A stretch of 11,802 bases of DNA, taken from contig JAAOZY010000007.1 in NCBI GenBank assembly GCA_012274205.1, positions 1 to 11,802 of the forward strand, in the 5' to 3' direction. The position numbers were made by a program, and so were the translations under genes. How positions within the stretch are numbered: position 1 is the first letter of the stretch; the number at the start of each line of letters is the position of its first letter. Origin of the DNA: Betaproteobacteria bacterium (GTDB taxonomy: Bacteria > Pseudomonadota > Gammaproteobacteria > Burkholderiales > SG8-39). The notes beneath the pieces are model-generated. The model saw only the letters and a program-made list of their open reading frames with translations. It ran no database searches and was not told the DNA's origin. Of the stretch, positions 1 to 6,326 are shown in pieces.

Positions 1-98
1 CAGGCCTTGGGCCGCGCCAGGCGCAGGCGCAGCAGCGCGCCCTCGCGCTCGGTCCAGACTTTCAGCGGTCCGTCGTTGATTGGCGAGGCGGCAGCCAC
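1..98 (-). CDS. dch: Cyclohexa-1,5-diene-1-carbonyl-CoA hydratase, N-terminal fragment (cut by window edge)
   Basis: Only the first 32 codons are present; the gene runs off the left edge. It starts at a GTG (98-96), with AAGGG about 8 nt upstream inside the end of oah, leaving just 4 bp between the oah stop and this start. The translation contains PLKVWTEREGALLRLRLARP, the characteristic start of the dienoyl-CoA hydratases of anaerobic benzoate degraders (crotonase fold). The family adds water to cyclohexa-1,5-diene-1-carbonyl-CoA to give the 6-hydroxy-cyclohexene product, which Had then oxidises. Position directly after had and oah, with tight spacing, supports one operon and this identity. 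An ATG at 103-101 overlaps the oah stop but is in another frame and was not used. What remains uncertain is the rest of the protein, which lies outside the window. Confidence 0.8.
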   Translation of the reverse strand, partial: MAAASPINDGPLKVWTEREGALLRLRLARPKA

Positions 99-102
99 GG
101 CA

Positions 103-1230
103 TCAGCCCTTGTGCTTGTTCTTCGGCTGGATCGCGTTGTGCAGCGCGTCGCCCCAGCCTTCGCCGCGTGCGAGCCGCTGGCGCAGGCCGATGAAGTCGA
201 CTTCGCGGTCTTCCTTGGTGCCTTCGTTGAAGGCAACGAAGCCCGCGCGCGCCTCGGTCATCATGTTGAGCGCGAGCCAGGCGCGCGAGTTTTCCTTGTT
301 CGCGTTCCAGGCGATGAGCTTGGGCTTGCGCAATTCCTCGATGGTCTTGGTGGTGCAGTCGGGGAAGGTGAGCAGCATCTTGGCGCACAGTTCCTCGACC
401 TTGGCGTCGAGCAGCGACAAGTCGACTTTGCCGCTCGCCATGACCGTCTTGGCCTGCTTCGCCGCGTCGCCGGTCTTGAACTCGCCGAATACCAGCTTGC
501 CGAATTCGTCGGTCATCTGCTTCGTCTCCACCATCGGATTGGCGACGAATTTGCCGTCCACCTTGAGCGCCGGCACCACGTCGGTGATCACGCCCATGTA
601 GTAGGCCTTGTGCGCGGAGAACGGCTCGCACAGCACGCAGGCGGCCATGGCACGCTCGGCGCCGATCACCACGGGCAGAAAGTCGGTGGCGCCGCCGATC
701 GGGGCGGAGCCGTGCTTGGGGCCGGCCTGGCCGAAGCGCGCCAGGTCCTGCGCCACGGAAAAGTCGCAGGCCATGCCGATTTCCTGGCCGCCGCCGATGC
801 GCATGCCGTTGACGCGGCAGATCACCGGCTTGTCGCAGGCGAGGATCGCCGACACCATGTCGTTGAACAGGCGCATGTAGGCGCGGTATTCCTGCGGGTG
901 GCCGGCGTAGTACTCGGCGTATTCCTTGGTGTTGCCGCCGGTGCAGAACGCCTTGTCGCCGGCGCCGGTGAACACCACGCAGTTGACGTCGCGCGCATTG
1001 GATGCGGCACGGAACGCGAGGATCACGCCTTTGACCATGTCGGTGGTGTAGGAGTTGAACTGCGTCGGGTTGTCCAGCGTGATCCAGGCGTTGTACAGTC
1101 CGGCCACCTCCTTGCCGTCCGGCGTCCTGGCGGGGCGCTTCTCGTAGCGCACGCCGGGGCGGGCGTAGTCCTCGTCTAGCTCGTGGTTCTTGAATTCGCG
1201 TGTCGCGCCGGACGCTGCAGCAGTGCTCAT
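103..1230 (-). CDS. oah: 6-oxocyclohex-1-ene-1-carbonyl-CoA hydrolase (ring-opening hydrolase)
   Basis: This 375-aa crotonase-superfamily enzyme performs the hydrolytic ring cleavage of the anaerobic benzoyl-CoA pathway, adding two waters to 6-oxocyclohex-1-ene-1-carbonyl-CoA to give 3-hydroxypimelyl-CoA in the cytoplasm. It is longer than ordinary enoyl-CoA hydratases (about 260 aa), as the Oah family is, with an N-terminal extension before the fold. The two crotonase oxyanion-hole segments are visible: TGAGDKAFCTGGN (residues 88-100) and GMRIGGGQEIGMACD (142-156). These are followed by the family-typical FGQAGPKHGSAPIGG stretch (166-180). The start is the ATG at 1230, with GGAG 8 nt upstream. 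had ends 29 bp upstream and dch begins 4 bp downstream, so the three consecutive-step enzymes are co-transcribed. BzdY of the bzd-type clusters is the orthologue name. No broken motifs were seen. Confidence 0.93.
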   Translation of the reverse strand: MSTAAASGATREFKNHELDEDYARPGVRYEKRPARTPDGKEVAGLYNAWITLDNPTQFNSYTTDMVKGVILAFRAASNARDVNCVVFTGAGDKAFCTGGNTKEYAEYYAGHPQEYRAYMRLFNDMVSAILACDKPVICRVNGMRIGGGQEIGMACDFSVAQDLARFGQAGPKHGSAPIGGATDFLPVVIGAERAMAACVLCEPFSAHKAYYMGVITDVVPALKVDGKFVANPMVETKQMTDEFGKLVFGEFKTGDAAKQAKTVMASGKVDLSLLDAKVEELCAKMLLTFPDCTTKTIEELRKPKLIAWNANKENSRAWLALNMMTEARAGFVAFNEGTKEDREVDFIGLRQRLARGEGWGDALHNAIQPKNKHKG

Positions 1231-1259
1231 GTACAGATCTCCAAAAAGTTGCGGAACAG

Positions 1260-2327
1260 TTACGGAACCAGGACGGCGCGGCGCTTGATCTCGCGGCTAT
1301 GCGTCGCCTCGAATACGCGGTTGATGTCTGCCAGCGGATGCGTTTCGACGAAGGGCTTGACCTTCACCTTGCTGGCGAGCACGAGTTCGAGCGCGGCCGG
1401 GTAGTGCTCCGGCGTGCAGCCCCAGTTGCCGATGGCGCGCGCATCGAATGCCATCAGGTTGGACAGCCGGATCTCCACCTTGTCCATGGTGAAGCCGACC
1501 ACGCTGAGCGTGGCGCCGTGCACCAGCAGGCCGTAGGCGGTGAGCTGGCCGGCGGCGCTGCCGGAGCACTCGAAAATGAACCATTCGGTCGCGCGCAGGC
1601 CGCTTTCCTTGGCGAATTTGGCGATCGCGCCCTTCAGCGCCTTGGGGTCGAGCTCTTTCGGATTCAGCGTGAGCGCGGCGCCCCTGCCGGCGATTGCGGC
1701 GAGCTTGGCCGGATCAACGTCGATGGCCACGACTTTCGCGCCGAAGGCGTTGGCCACCTGCACGCAATAGCCGCCTACGCCGCCCGCGCCAATGACGATG
1801 GCGAGGCTGCCGGGGGTGACGCCGGCGCGATGCACCGCCTGATAGGGCGTGGTCACGGCATCGGCGACCACCGAAACTTCCGCAAGATCGAGGCCCGCAG
1901 CGGCGAGGCGCGTCTCGTCCACTGGACACAGTCCGCGCGCAGGCACGGCGATGTGGCTGGCGAAGCCGCCCTGAATGTCGTTGCCCGGCATCTTCTGCGC
2001 GCGGCAGATGGCGGCGCGCCCGCGCTTGCACAGCTCGCATTCGCCGCAGGGGATCACTGCGGGGATGATGACCGACTTGCCTATCCAGCCCTCGGCGCCG
2101 CTGCCGGCGGCGACGACGCGCCCGCTGATCTCGTGGCCTAGCGTAAGGGGCAGGGCATGGTTGGTGCGCACGCCGTCATAGAAATAGCCGAGGTCGGTGT
2201 GGCAGACGCCGCAGCCGGCGATCTCGACCACGACCTCGGCGGGCTGCGGCGGAAACGGATCAAACGCGGATTCGAGCATGGCGGTCTTGGGCGCCGTCAT
2301 CATCCAGCGGTGTGCGATTGTGCTCAT
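1260..2327 (-). CDS. had: 6-hydroxycyclohex-1-ene-1-carbonyl-CoA dehydrogenase (zinc-type ADH, NAD-dependent)
   Basis: Had oxidises 6-hydroxycyclohex-1-ene-1-carbonyl-CoA to the 6-oxo compound that Oah hydrolyses. This 355-aa protein is a medium-chain zinc alcohol dehydrogenase. The catalytic-zinc region is GCGVCHTDLGY (C42, H43) with GHE at 64-66. The structural-zinc lobe cysteines are C94, C97, C100 and C108. The Rossmann glycine motif GAGGVGG lies at 180-186, and the acidic D203/D205 after the second strand favours NAD over NADP. Segments such as YDGVRTNHALPLTLGHEISG and MPGNDIQGGFASH are close to the Thauera enzyme as I remember it. An upstream in-frame start at 2369 exists, but the ATG at 2327 has GGAG 8 nt before it and gives the usual N-terminus (...HRWMMTAPK), so it is chosen. 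It is the first gene of the minus-strand operon, transcribed from the divergent promoter near 2408. BzdX is the bzd-type name. Confidence 0.93.
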   Translation of the reverse strand: MSTIAHRWMMTAPKTAMLESAFDPFPPQPAEVVVEIAGCGVCHTDLGYFYDGVRTNHALPLTLGHEISGRVVAAGSGAEGWIGKSVIIPAVIPCGECELCKRGRAAICRAQKMPGNDIQGGFASHIAVPARGLCPVDETRLAAAGLDLAEVSVVADAVTTPYQAVHRAGVTPGSLAIVIGAGGVGGYCVQVANAFGAKVVAIDVDPAKLAAIAGRGAALTLNPKELDPKALKGAIAKFAKESGLRATEWFIFECSGSAAGQLTAYGLLVHGATLSVVGFTMDKVEIRLSNLMAFDARAIGNWGCTPEHYPAALELVLASKVKVKPFVETHPLADINRVFEATHSREIKRRAVLVP

Positions 2328-2386
2328 GTGCCAGGCTCCAATTTGCGTGGCCGCAGCTATAGTTTGCACCGGTGTTCAGCTGCGGC

Positions 2387-2416
2387 TTGACTTTTTGATG
2401 CTTATTTACGTATTAT
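2387..2416 (+). promoter_or_regulatory. Predicted sigma-70 promoter for korA operon
   Basis: The -35 box TTGACT (2387-2392, 5/6 to consensus) is followed by an 18-bp spacer and the -10 box TATTAT (2411-2416, 5/6). The start of transcription is predicted near 2423, which gives a leader of about 220 nt before the korA GTG. It overlaps the minus-strand promoter serving had. Confidence 0.65.
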
Positions 2417-2444
2417 GGTACTAGAATGCGTATTTAGAAGTCAA
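2415..2444 (-). promoter_or_regulatory. Predicted sigma-70 promoter for had-oah-dch operon
   Basis: Read on the minus strand, TTGACT (2444-2439) is followed by an 18-bp spacer and TACCAT (2420-2415) as the -10 box. Transcription is predicted to start near 2408, leaving about 80 nt before the had ATG. Its -10 box shares two base pairs with the -10 box of the plus-strand promoter, so the two polymerases could not bind at the same time. The -10 match is weaker (4/6) than that of the plus-strand promoter. Confidence 0.55.
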
Positions 2445-2451
2445 GTGCAAA

Positions 2452-2468
2452 TTTCAAGCGCTTTGAAA
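2452..2468. promoter_or_regulatory. Candidate operator palindrome TTTCAA-N5-TTGAAA
   Basis: Perfect 6-bp arms TTTCAA (2452-2457) and TTGAAA (2463-2468) flank GCGCT. The palindrome lies about 30 bp downstream of the predicted korA-operon transcription start, just upstream of the had promoter -35 box. From there it could block kor transcription or activate had. It does not match the FNR-type TTGAT-N4-ATCAA pattern. The binding protein is unknown. Confidence 0.4.
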
Positions 2469-2646
2469 AAGCCCGGTTCGGCGCTGACTAAGCCGTTTCG
2501 GGCCGGGAGAAAGGCAGGATGCGCCGTCGGAACCGGATCCGGCTTGACCGGGCCGTTACATCGGAGAGTATCCTTTGGGCAATTTTCAACACCACGTGCA
2601 GCAACCGAACCATCGCCACAGAGCCTGGCAAGACGGAGGCCATACC

Positions 2647-4395
2647 GTGTCAAAACCAAAAGAGAACACCAAGGACAGCATTTCGATAGCGATAACCGGC
2701 AGCGGCGGCGCCGGCGTGATGACCGCCGGCAACCTGCTGTTCGAGGTTGCCGCCAAGGCCGGGTGGTACGGCCTGATGGTGCGCTCGAGCGGACCGCAGA
2801 TACGCGGCGGCGAAGCCGCGGCGCTGTTGCGCTTCTCGCGCACACCGGTCGAATGCCTGGACGACCGCTTCGACGTTCTGATCGGCATCGACTGGCAGAA
2901 TATTCACCGCTTTGCCGATGAGATACCGGTCGATGCCGCGAGCGTGATGCTGGGCGATCCCGAACAGGGCGAGCCGCCCGAAGTGTTCGCCGCGCGCGGC
3001 GCAAGCTATGCGCCGCTGCCGTTCAAGCAAATGGCCAAGGAGATTCCGGGCAGCTGGCCCAATATGATCGCGCTCGGCATGGGCGCGGGATTGTGCGGAT
3101 TGCCGCTGGAATCGGTGCATGCGGTGCTGCAAAAATCGCTGAAGAAAGGCGGGGGCGAAAAAATGGCCGCCAACCTCGCAGCAGCGGATGCGGGATACGC
3201 GGCGGCGGCGAAGGTGCAGTCGGTGCCGCGGCTTGCCGCCGGCGCCGCGTCCGGCGCGGACGCGAAATCGCGCTGGCTGATCACGGGCAACCAGGCGGCG
3301 GGTTTCGGCGCGGTGCGCGGGGGCGTGCGATTCTGCGCTGCCTATCCGATCACGCCGGCGACCGAAGTGCTGGAATGGCTGGCGCCGGCGCTGCCCAAAG
3401 TCGGCGGCACCCTGGTGCAGGCCGAGGACGAACTGGCATCGATCAACATGATCATCGGCGCCTCCTACGGTGGCGTGCCTGCGCTGACGGCTACCTCCGG
3501 GCCGGGCTTGTCGCTGATGATCGAAGCGCTCGGGCTGGCGGTCGCGGCTGAAGTTCCCATTGTGGTCGTCGACGTGATGCGCGGCGGACCTTCGACCGGC
3601 ATTCCGGCGAAAAGCGAGCAAAGCGACGTCAACATCGCGGTCAATGGTCTGCACGGCGATGCGCCGCGCCTGGTGGTGGCGCCGAACTCGATCGCCGATT
3701 GCGTCGCGGCGACGCAGTGGGCGGTGCATCTGGCCGAGGCATTGCAGTCGCCCGCCATCGTGCTCTCCGACCAGTATTTCGGGCAGACGCGCGCGGTGGT
3801 GGACCCGCCCGCCGACATCGGCCTGGTCGGCGACCGCCTGAAGGCGAGCGCCGGGGTGGACCCCTACAATCGCTATGCGATCACCGATTCCGGCGTATCG
3901 CCGATGGCGATTCCGGGCACGCCCGGCACTGCGTACACCGCCGACGGCCTGGAGCACAACGCGCGCGGCCTGCCCTCGAGCCAGTCGGGCGATCACATCA
4001 GACAACTGGACAAGCGCGCAAAGAAGCTCGCGAATTACGATTATGGCCAGCGCTGGGCCGACATCGAGGGCGCGGGCGAAATGGCAGTCGTCACCTTCGG
4101 CTCCTGCACCGGCGCGGCGCGCGAAGCGCTTGCGCGCGCCGCGGCTGAAGGCATCAAGGCGCGCCTGGTTTCGCTGCGCCTGCTGAGCCCGGCGCAGCCC
4201 GCGGGCATGGCCGCCGCGCTTGCGGGCGCGAAACGCGTGCTGGTGGTGGAGCAGAACCACACCGGCCAGCTGTATCGTTATCTTCGCGCCGAGTATGACT
4301 TGCCGGGCGAAGTCAGGAGTTTCCGCCATCCCGGGCCGCTGCCGATGCGCCCCGCCGAGATTCACCAGCAAATCACCGAATGGAGCCGCTCATGA
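2647..4395 (+). CDS. korA: 2-oxoglutarate:ferredoxin oxidoreductase, fused gamma-alpha subunit
   Basis: With KorB this oxidatively decarboxylates 2-oxoglutarate to succinyl-CoA and reduces ferredoxin. In Thauera aromatica that ferredoxin drives ATP-dependent benzoyl-CoA reductase. The 582-aa product has an N-terminal gamma-type domain (about 10-185, ITGSGGAGVMTAGNLL and RSSGPQIRGGEAAALLRF), an Ala/Gly linker (about 190-207), and an alpha-type pyrimidine-binding/transketolase-like domain (about 208-582). Family motifs YPITPATE (233-240) and GPSTGIPAKSEQSD (314-327) are present. The start is the GTG at 2647 because GGAGG lies 7 nt upstream. A TTG at 2575 would add 24 residues of no family character, although it too has a GGAG. 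The gene overlaps korB by ATGA and heads a korA-korB-ferritin-ridA operon. The substrate could be another 2-oxoacid; the 2-oxoglutarate call rests on fused architecture and the adjacent benzoyl-CoA genes. Confidence 0.87.
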   Translation: MSKPKENTKDSISIAITGSGGAGVMTAGNLLFEVAAKAGWYGLMVRSSGPQIRGGEAAALLRFSRTPVECLDDRFDVLIGIDWQNIHRFADEIPVDAASVMLGDPEQGEPPEVFAARGASYAPLPFKQMAKEIPGSWPNMIALGMGAGLCGLPLESVHAVLQKSLKKGGGEKMAANLAAADAGYAAAAKVQSVPRLAAGAASGADAKSRWLITGNQAAGFGAVRGGVRFCAAYPITPATEVLEWLAPALPKVGGTLVQAEDELASINMIIGASYGGVPALTATSGPGLSLMIEALGLAVAAEVPIVVVDVMRGGPSTGIPAKSEQSDVNIAVNGLHGDAPRLVVAPNSIADCVAATQWAVHLAEALQSPAIVLSDQYFGQTRAVVDPPADIGLVGDRLKASAGVDPYNRYAITDSGVSPMAIPGTPGTAYTADGLEHNARGLPSSQSGDHIRQLDKRAKKLANYDYGQRWADIEGAGEMAVVTFGSCTGAAREALARAAAEGIKARLVSLRLLSPAQPAGMAAALAGAKRVLVVEQNHTGQLYRYLRAEYDLPGEVRSFRHPGPLPMRPAEIHQQITEWSRS

Positions 4396-5228
4396 ATTCC
4401 ACCGTTGCTGCCGCGCCGCTCACGGCGCAGGCGTTCAAGTCCGACTACAAGCCAATCTGGTGCCCGGGTTGCGGCGACTACTCGGTGCTGTCCTCATTTA
4501 CCAAGGCCTTCGCCAGGCTCAATCTGCTGCCCCAGAATGTCGCCGTCGTGTCGGGCATAGGCTGCTCGTCGCGCATTCCGGCATACACCACCTGCTATGG
4601 CTTTCACGGCGTGCACGGACGTTCGCTCGCGGCCGCGGCCGGGCTCAAACTGGCGCGGCCCGATCTCACCGTGGTCGTGGCGAGCGGCGACGGCGATGGC
4701 TACTCCATCGGCGGCAACCATTTTCTGCACGCCTGCCGGCGCAATGTCGATCTGACCTACGTCGTCATGGACAACCATGTCTACGGCATGACCAAGGGCC
4801 AGCCTTCGCCCACCACGGAGCCTGACTGGGACTCGAAGCTGTCGCCGGGCGGCACCGGCCTGCGCACCTTTAATCCGCTGGTGATCGCGCTTGCCGCGGG
4901 CGCCAATTTCGTCGCGCGCGCCTTCGCCGGCGACCCCAACGGCACCGCCGAGGTCATCGCCGAGGCGATCAGGACGCCCGGCTTCTCCTTTGTCGAGATC
5001 CTGAGCCCCTGCGTGACCTTCCGTCCGGAGCAGCGCGAATGGAAGCAGCTGGTGCGCAAGGCGCCGGTCACGCCCACCGAGGATGCGGCGCGCGCGGCGC
5101 GGCGTCTGATGACCGACGACGGCATGAATATCGGCGTGCTGTACAAAGGCGATCGCAAGCCCTACCAGCCGCCCGTCGGCAAAGGCAAGAAACGTCCCTC
5201 TGACCTCGAAGCGGAGTTCGCACTATGA
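4392..5228 (+). CDS. korB: 2-oxoglutarate:ferredoxin oxidoreductase, beta subunit
   Basis: This 278-aa subunit carries thiamine diphosphate and one [4Fe-4S] cluster. The cluster cysteines expected for the family are visible at C24 and C27 (WCPGCGDY), C58 (GIGCSS) and C207 (SPCVTF). The ThDP/Mg motif is GDGDGYSIGGNH (99-110) with the downstream asparagine in MDNHVYGMTKGQ (126-137). The ATG at 4392 overlaps the korA stop as ATGA and has GGAG 6 nt upstream. An ATG at 4380 in the same frame would only add MEPL and is less well placed. The stop overlaps the next gene's start, again as ATGA, so stoichiometric expression by translational coupling is likely. There is no separate ferredoxin or delta-type 2[4Fe-4S] subunit next to it, matching the two-subunit Thauera-type enzyme. 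Confidence 0.9.
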   Translation: MNSTVAAAPLTAQAFKSDYKPIWCPGCGDYSVLSSFTKAFARLNLLPQNVAVVSGIGCSSRIPAYTTCYGFHGVHGRSLAAAAGLKLARPDLTVVVASGDGDGYSIGGNHFLHACRRNVDLTYVVMDNHVYGMTKGQPSPTTEPDWDSKLSPGGTGLRTFNPLVIALAAGANFVARAFAGDPNGTAEVIAEAIRTPGFSFVEILSPCVTFRPEQREWKQLVRKAPVTPTEDAARAARRLMTDDGMNIGVLYKGDRKPYQPPVGKGKKRPSDLEAEFAL

Positions 5229-5902
5229 GCACGAACAAGAGCGCCAAGAAGAGCACCAGCGGCAAGACAAGCGTCAGCCGGAAGGCCACGCCGCGCGCGA
5301 AACCCGGCGCGAAGCCGGCGGTAAAGAAAACCCGGGCCGTGGCCAAACCTGCGCGCGCGGCGCAGCGCGCCGCACCCAAGGCAGCGAGCAAGCCGGTGGC
5401 AGTGGCGAGTTCGGCCGACTTCATGGCACATGCCTATGCGATGGAGGCGGAGGCGGCAGAGCGCTATGCCGAATTCGCCGATTCGATGGAAGTGCACAAC
5501 AATCGCGAGGTGGCCGAGCTGTTTCGCAAGCTCGCGCGCATCGAGCAGCGCCACGCCGACCAGATCCTGGAGCAGATGGGCTGGAAGCAATCGCCGGTCG
5601 GCGCCGCCAAGGTGCGCTGGGAAGGCATGGAAGGGCCGGAGACCGCGGACCCGACCGAGCTACATTATCTGATGCAGCCCTACCATGCGCTGCAGATTGC
5701 CCTGCACAACGAAAAGCGCGCGCGCGATTTCTTCGCGCACCTGGCGAAATCCACCAAGGACAAAGAGGTGCGTGCGGGCGCATTGGAGATGGAGGAAGAG
5801 GAGGCCGAGCACGTGCGCCTGATCGAGGAGTGGCTCAAGCGCACGCCCAAACCCGACGCGAACTGGCAGGCCGATCAGGATCCGCCGGTGTTGTCGGACT
5901 GA
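5225..5902 (+). CDS. Ferritin-like (rubrerythrin-type) diiron protein with basic N-terminal tail
   Basis: The 225-aa product has two parts. Residues 1-60 are a low-complexity Lys/Arg/Ala/Pro tail with 17 Lys/Arg and no acidic residue before D65, resembling histone-H1-like tails. Residues about 65-205 form a four-helix ferritin-like domain with a plausible carboxylate-bridged diiron set: E74 (MEAEAAERY), E107 and H110 (IEQRH), E163 (LHNEKRARDFF), and E193 and H196 (EEEAEH). No rubredoxin-type CxxC iron site is seen. The ATG overlaps the korB stop (ATGA), so it is translated with the oxidoreductase subunits. The role is inferred: peroxide or oxygen scavenging near oxygen-sensitive iron-sulfur enzymes, or iron handling, with the tail possibly binding nucleic acid or acidic partners. 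No signal peptide or membrane segment is seen. I do not recognise a named gene. Confidence 0.75.
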   Translation: MSTNKSAKKSTSGKTSVSRKATPRAKPGAKPAVKKTRAVAKPARAAQRAAPKAASKPVAVASSADFMAHAYAMEAEAAERYAEFADSMEVHNNREVAELFRKLARIEQRHADQILEQMGWKQSPVGAAKVRWEGMEGPETADPTELHYLMQPYHALQIALHNEKRARDFFAHLAKSTKDKEVRAGALEMEEEEAEHVRLIEEWLKRTPKPDANWQADQDPPVLSD

Positions 5903-5916
5903 ACCAGGGAGCCAAC

Positions 5917-6315
5917 ATGGAAGTGCTATCGCCGCAGGGCTGGGCGCCCGCCATCGGCTATGCCAACGGCATCGCGGTGGCGCCGGGGCGCATCGTATTC
6001 ATCGCCGGGCAGGTAGGCTGGGATGCGCAGCAGAAATTCCATTCCAGCGAAATTGCGCCGCAATTCGATCAGGCGCTGCAGAACGTGCTCGCGGTGCTGG
6101 CCGAGGCCGGCGGACGCCCGGAGCACATCTGCCGCATCACCGCGTTCTGCTGCGACAAGCCCGGCTATCTTGCAGCGCGTCCGCAGTTGGGCGCGATCTG
6201 GAAGCGCCTGATGGGCAAACACTACCCGTGCATGAGCATGATCTTCGTCTCGGATCTGCTCGACAGCCCGGGCAAGATCGAACTCGAAGCGACTGCAGTC
6301 GTCCCCGCCAGCTGA
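5917..6315 (+). CDS. RidA/YjgF/UK114 family protein lacking the catalytic arginine
   Basis: This 132-aa protein has the length and layout of the Rid family. The N-terminal VAPGRIVFIAGQVGWD (21-36), central FDQALQNVLAVLAEAGGRPEHICRI and C-terminal KIELEATAVVP (120-130) are all typical. Canonical RidA enamine/imine deaminases carry an arginine in a P-x-R-S motif. Here the aligned segment is PCMS (104-107), placing Met106 at that position, so classic 2-aminoacrylate deaminase activity is doubtful. It may belong to one of the arginine-less Rid subfamilies, which include ring-cleavage-product deaminases and proteins of unknown function. The ATG at 5917 has GGGAG 5 nt upstream and follows the ferritin-like stop by 14 bp, so it is last in the kor operon. 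The longer frame beginning at 5830 lies inside the upstream gene and was not used. Confidence 0.85.
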   Translation: MEVLSPQGWAPAIGYANGIAVAPGRIVFIAGQVGWDAQQKFHSSEIAPQFDQALQNVLAVLAEAGGRPEHICRITAFCCDKPGYLAARPQLGAIWKRLMGKHYPCMSMIFVSDLLDSPGKIELEATAVVPAS

Positions 6316-6326
6316 GTTAGCCGGGG

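Larger units (their letters stand above)
2386..2445. repeat. Large inverted repeat spanning both promoters, plus internal direct repeats
   Basis: CTTGACTT (2386-2393) and AAGTCAAG (2438-2445) are perfect inverted 8-bp arms centred at 2415.5, and each contains the -35 box of one of the divergent promoters. Inside lie the near-identical direct repeats ATGCTTATTTA (2398-2408) and ATGCGTATTTA (2426-2436), 28 bp apart (10/11 matches). Outside or at the edges, TTTGCAC (2363-2369) and GTGCAAA (2445-2451) form another inverted pair containing TGCA. These are direct observations; regulator binding is inference. Confidence 0.6.
2328..2646. promoter_or_regulatory. Divergent intergenic region between had and korA
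   Basis: This 319-bp gap holds no credible gene. It contains an AT-rich core (about 2386-2470) that stands out against the GC-rich surroundings. In the core are two overlapping divergent promoters, a large inverted repeat, two direct repeats and a palindrome, each listed separately. The remaining part up to korA (about 2470-2646) would be a long GC-rich leader of roughly 220 nt. It includes a weak interrupted hairpin (GCCCG at 2471-2475 with CGGGC at 2499-2503, inner GGC 2480-2482 with GCC 2492-2494) and a 10-bp palindrome CCGGATCCGG (2533-2542). No known riboswitch was recognised. Confidence 0.8.

Noticed and set aside
7..1179. Long open frame on the plus strand opposite oah (390 codons)
   Set aside because: This is an antisense shadow of oah caused by high GC. 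Its translation is His/Val/Gly-rich low complexity with no family sequence.
2386..2470. FNR-type anaerobic regulator site
   Set aside because: TTGAT occurs once (2395-2399), but no ATCAA partner follows at the required spacing, so an FNR box is not supported.
2544..2574. Second kor promoter TTGACC-N19-TATCCT
   Set aside because: The spacer is long and the -10 match poor. It lies in GC-rich DNA where such matches occur by chance, so it was not listed as a feature.
2575..2646. N-terminal extension of KorA from a TTG at 2575
   Set aside because: The added 24 residues have no family character, and GGAGG 7 nt before the GTG at 2647 is a better start signal. It is kept as an open question because the TTG also has a GGAG.
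2650..4371. Long open frame on the minus strand opposite korA (573 codons)
   Set aside because: It is Arg/His-rich antisense shadow of korA, without domains or start signals.
6316..6326. Terminator between ridA and hsdR
   Set aside because: Only 11 bp are present and there is no GC stem followed by a T run on either strand.
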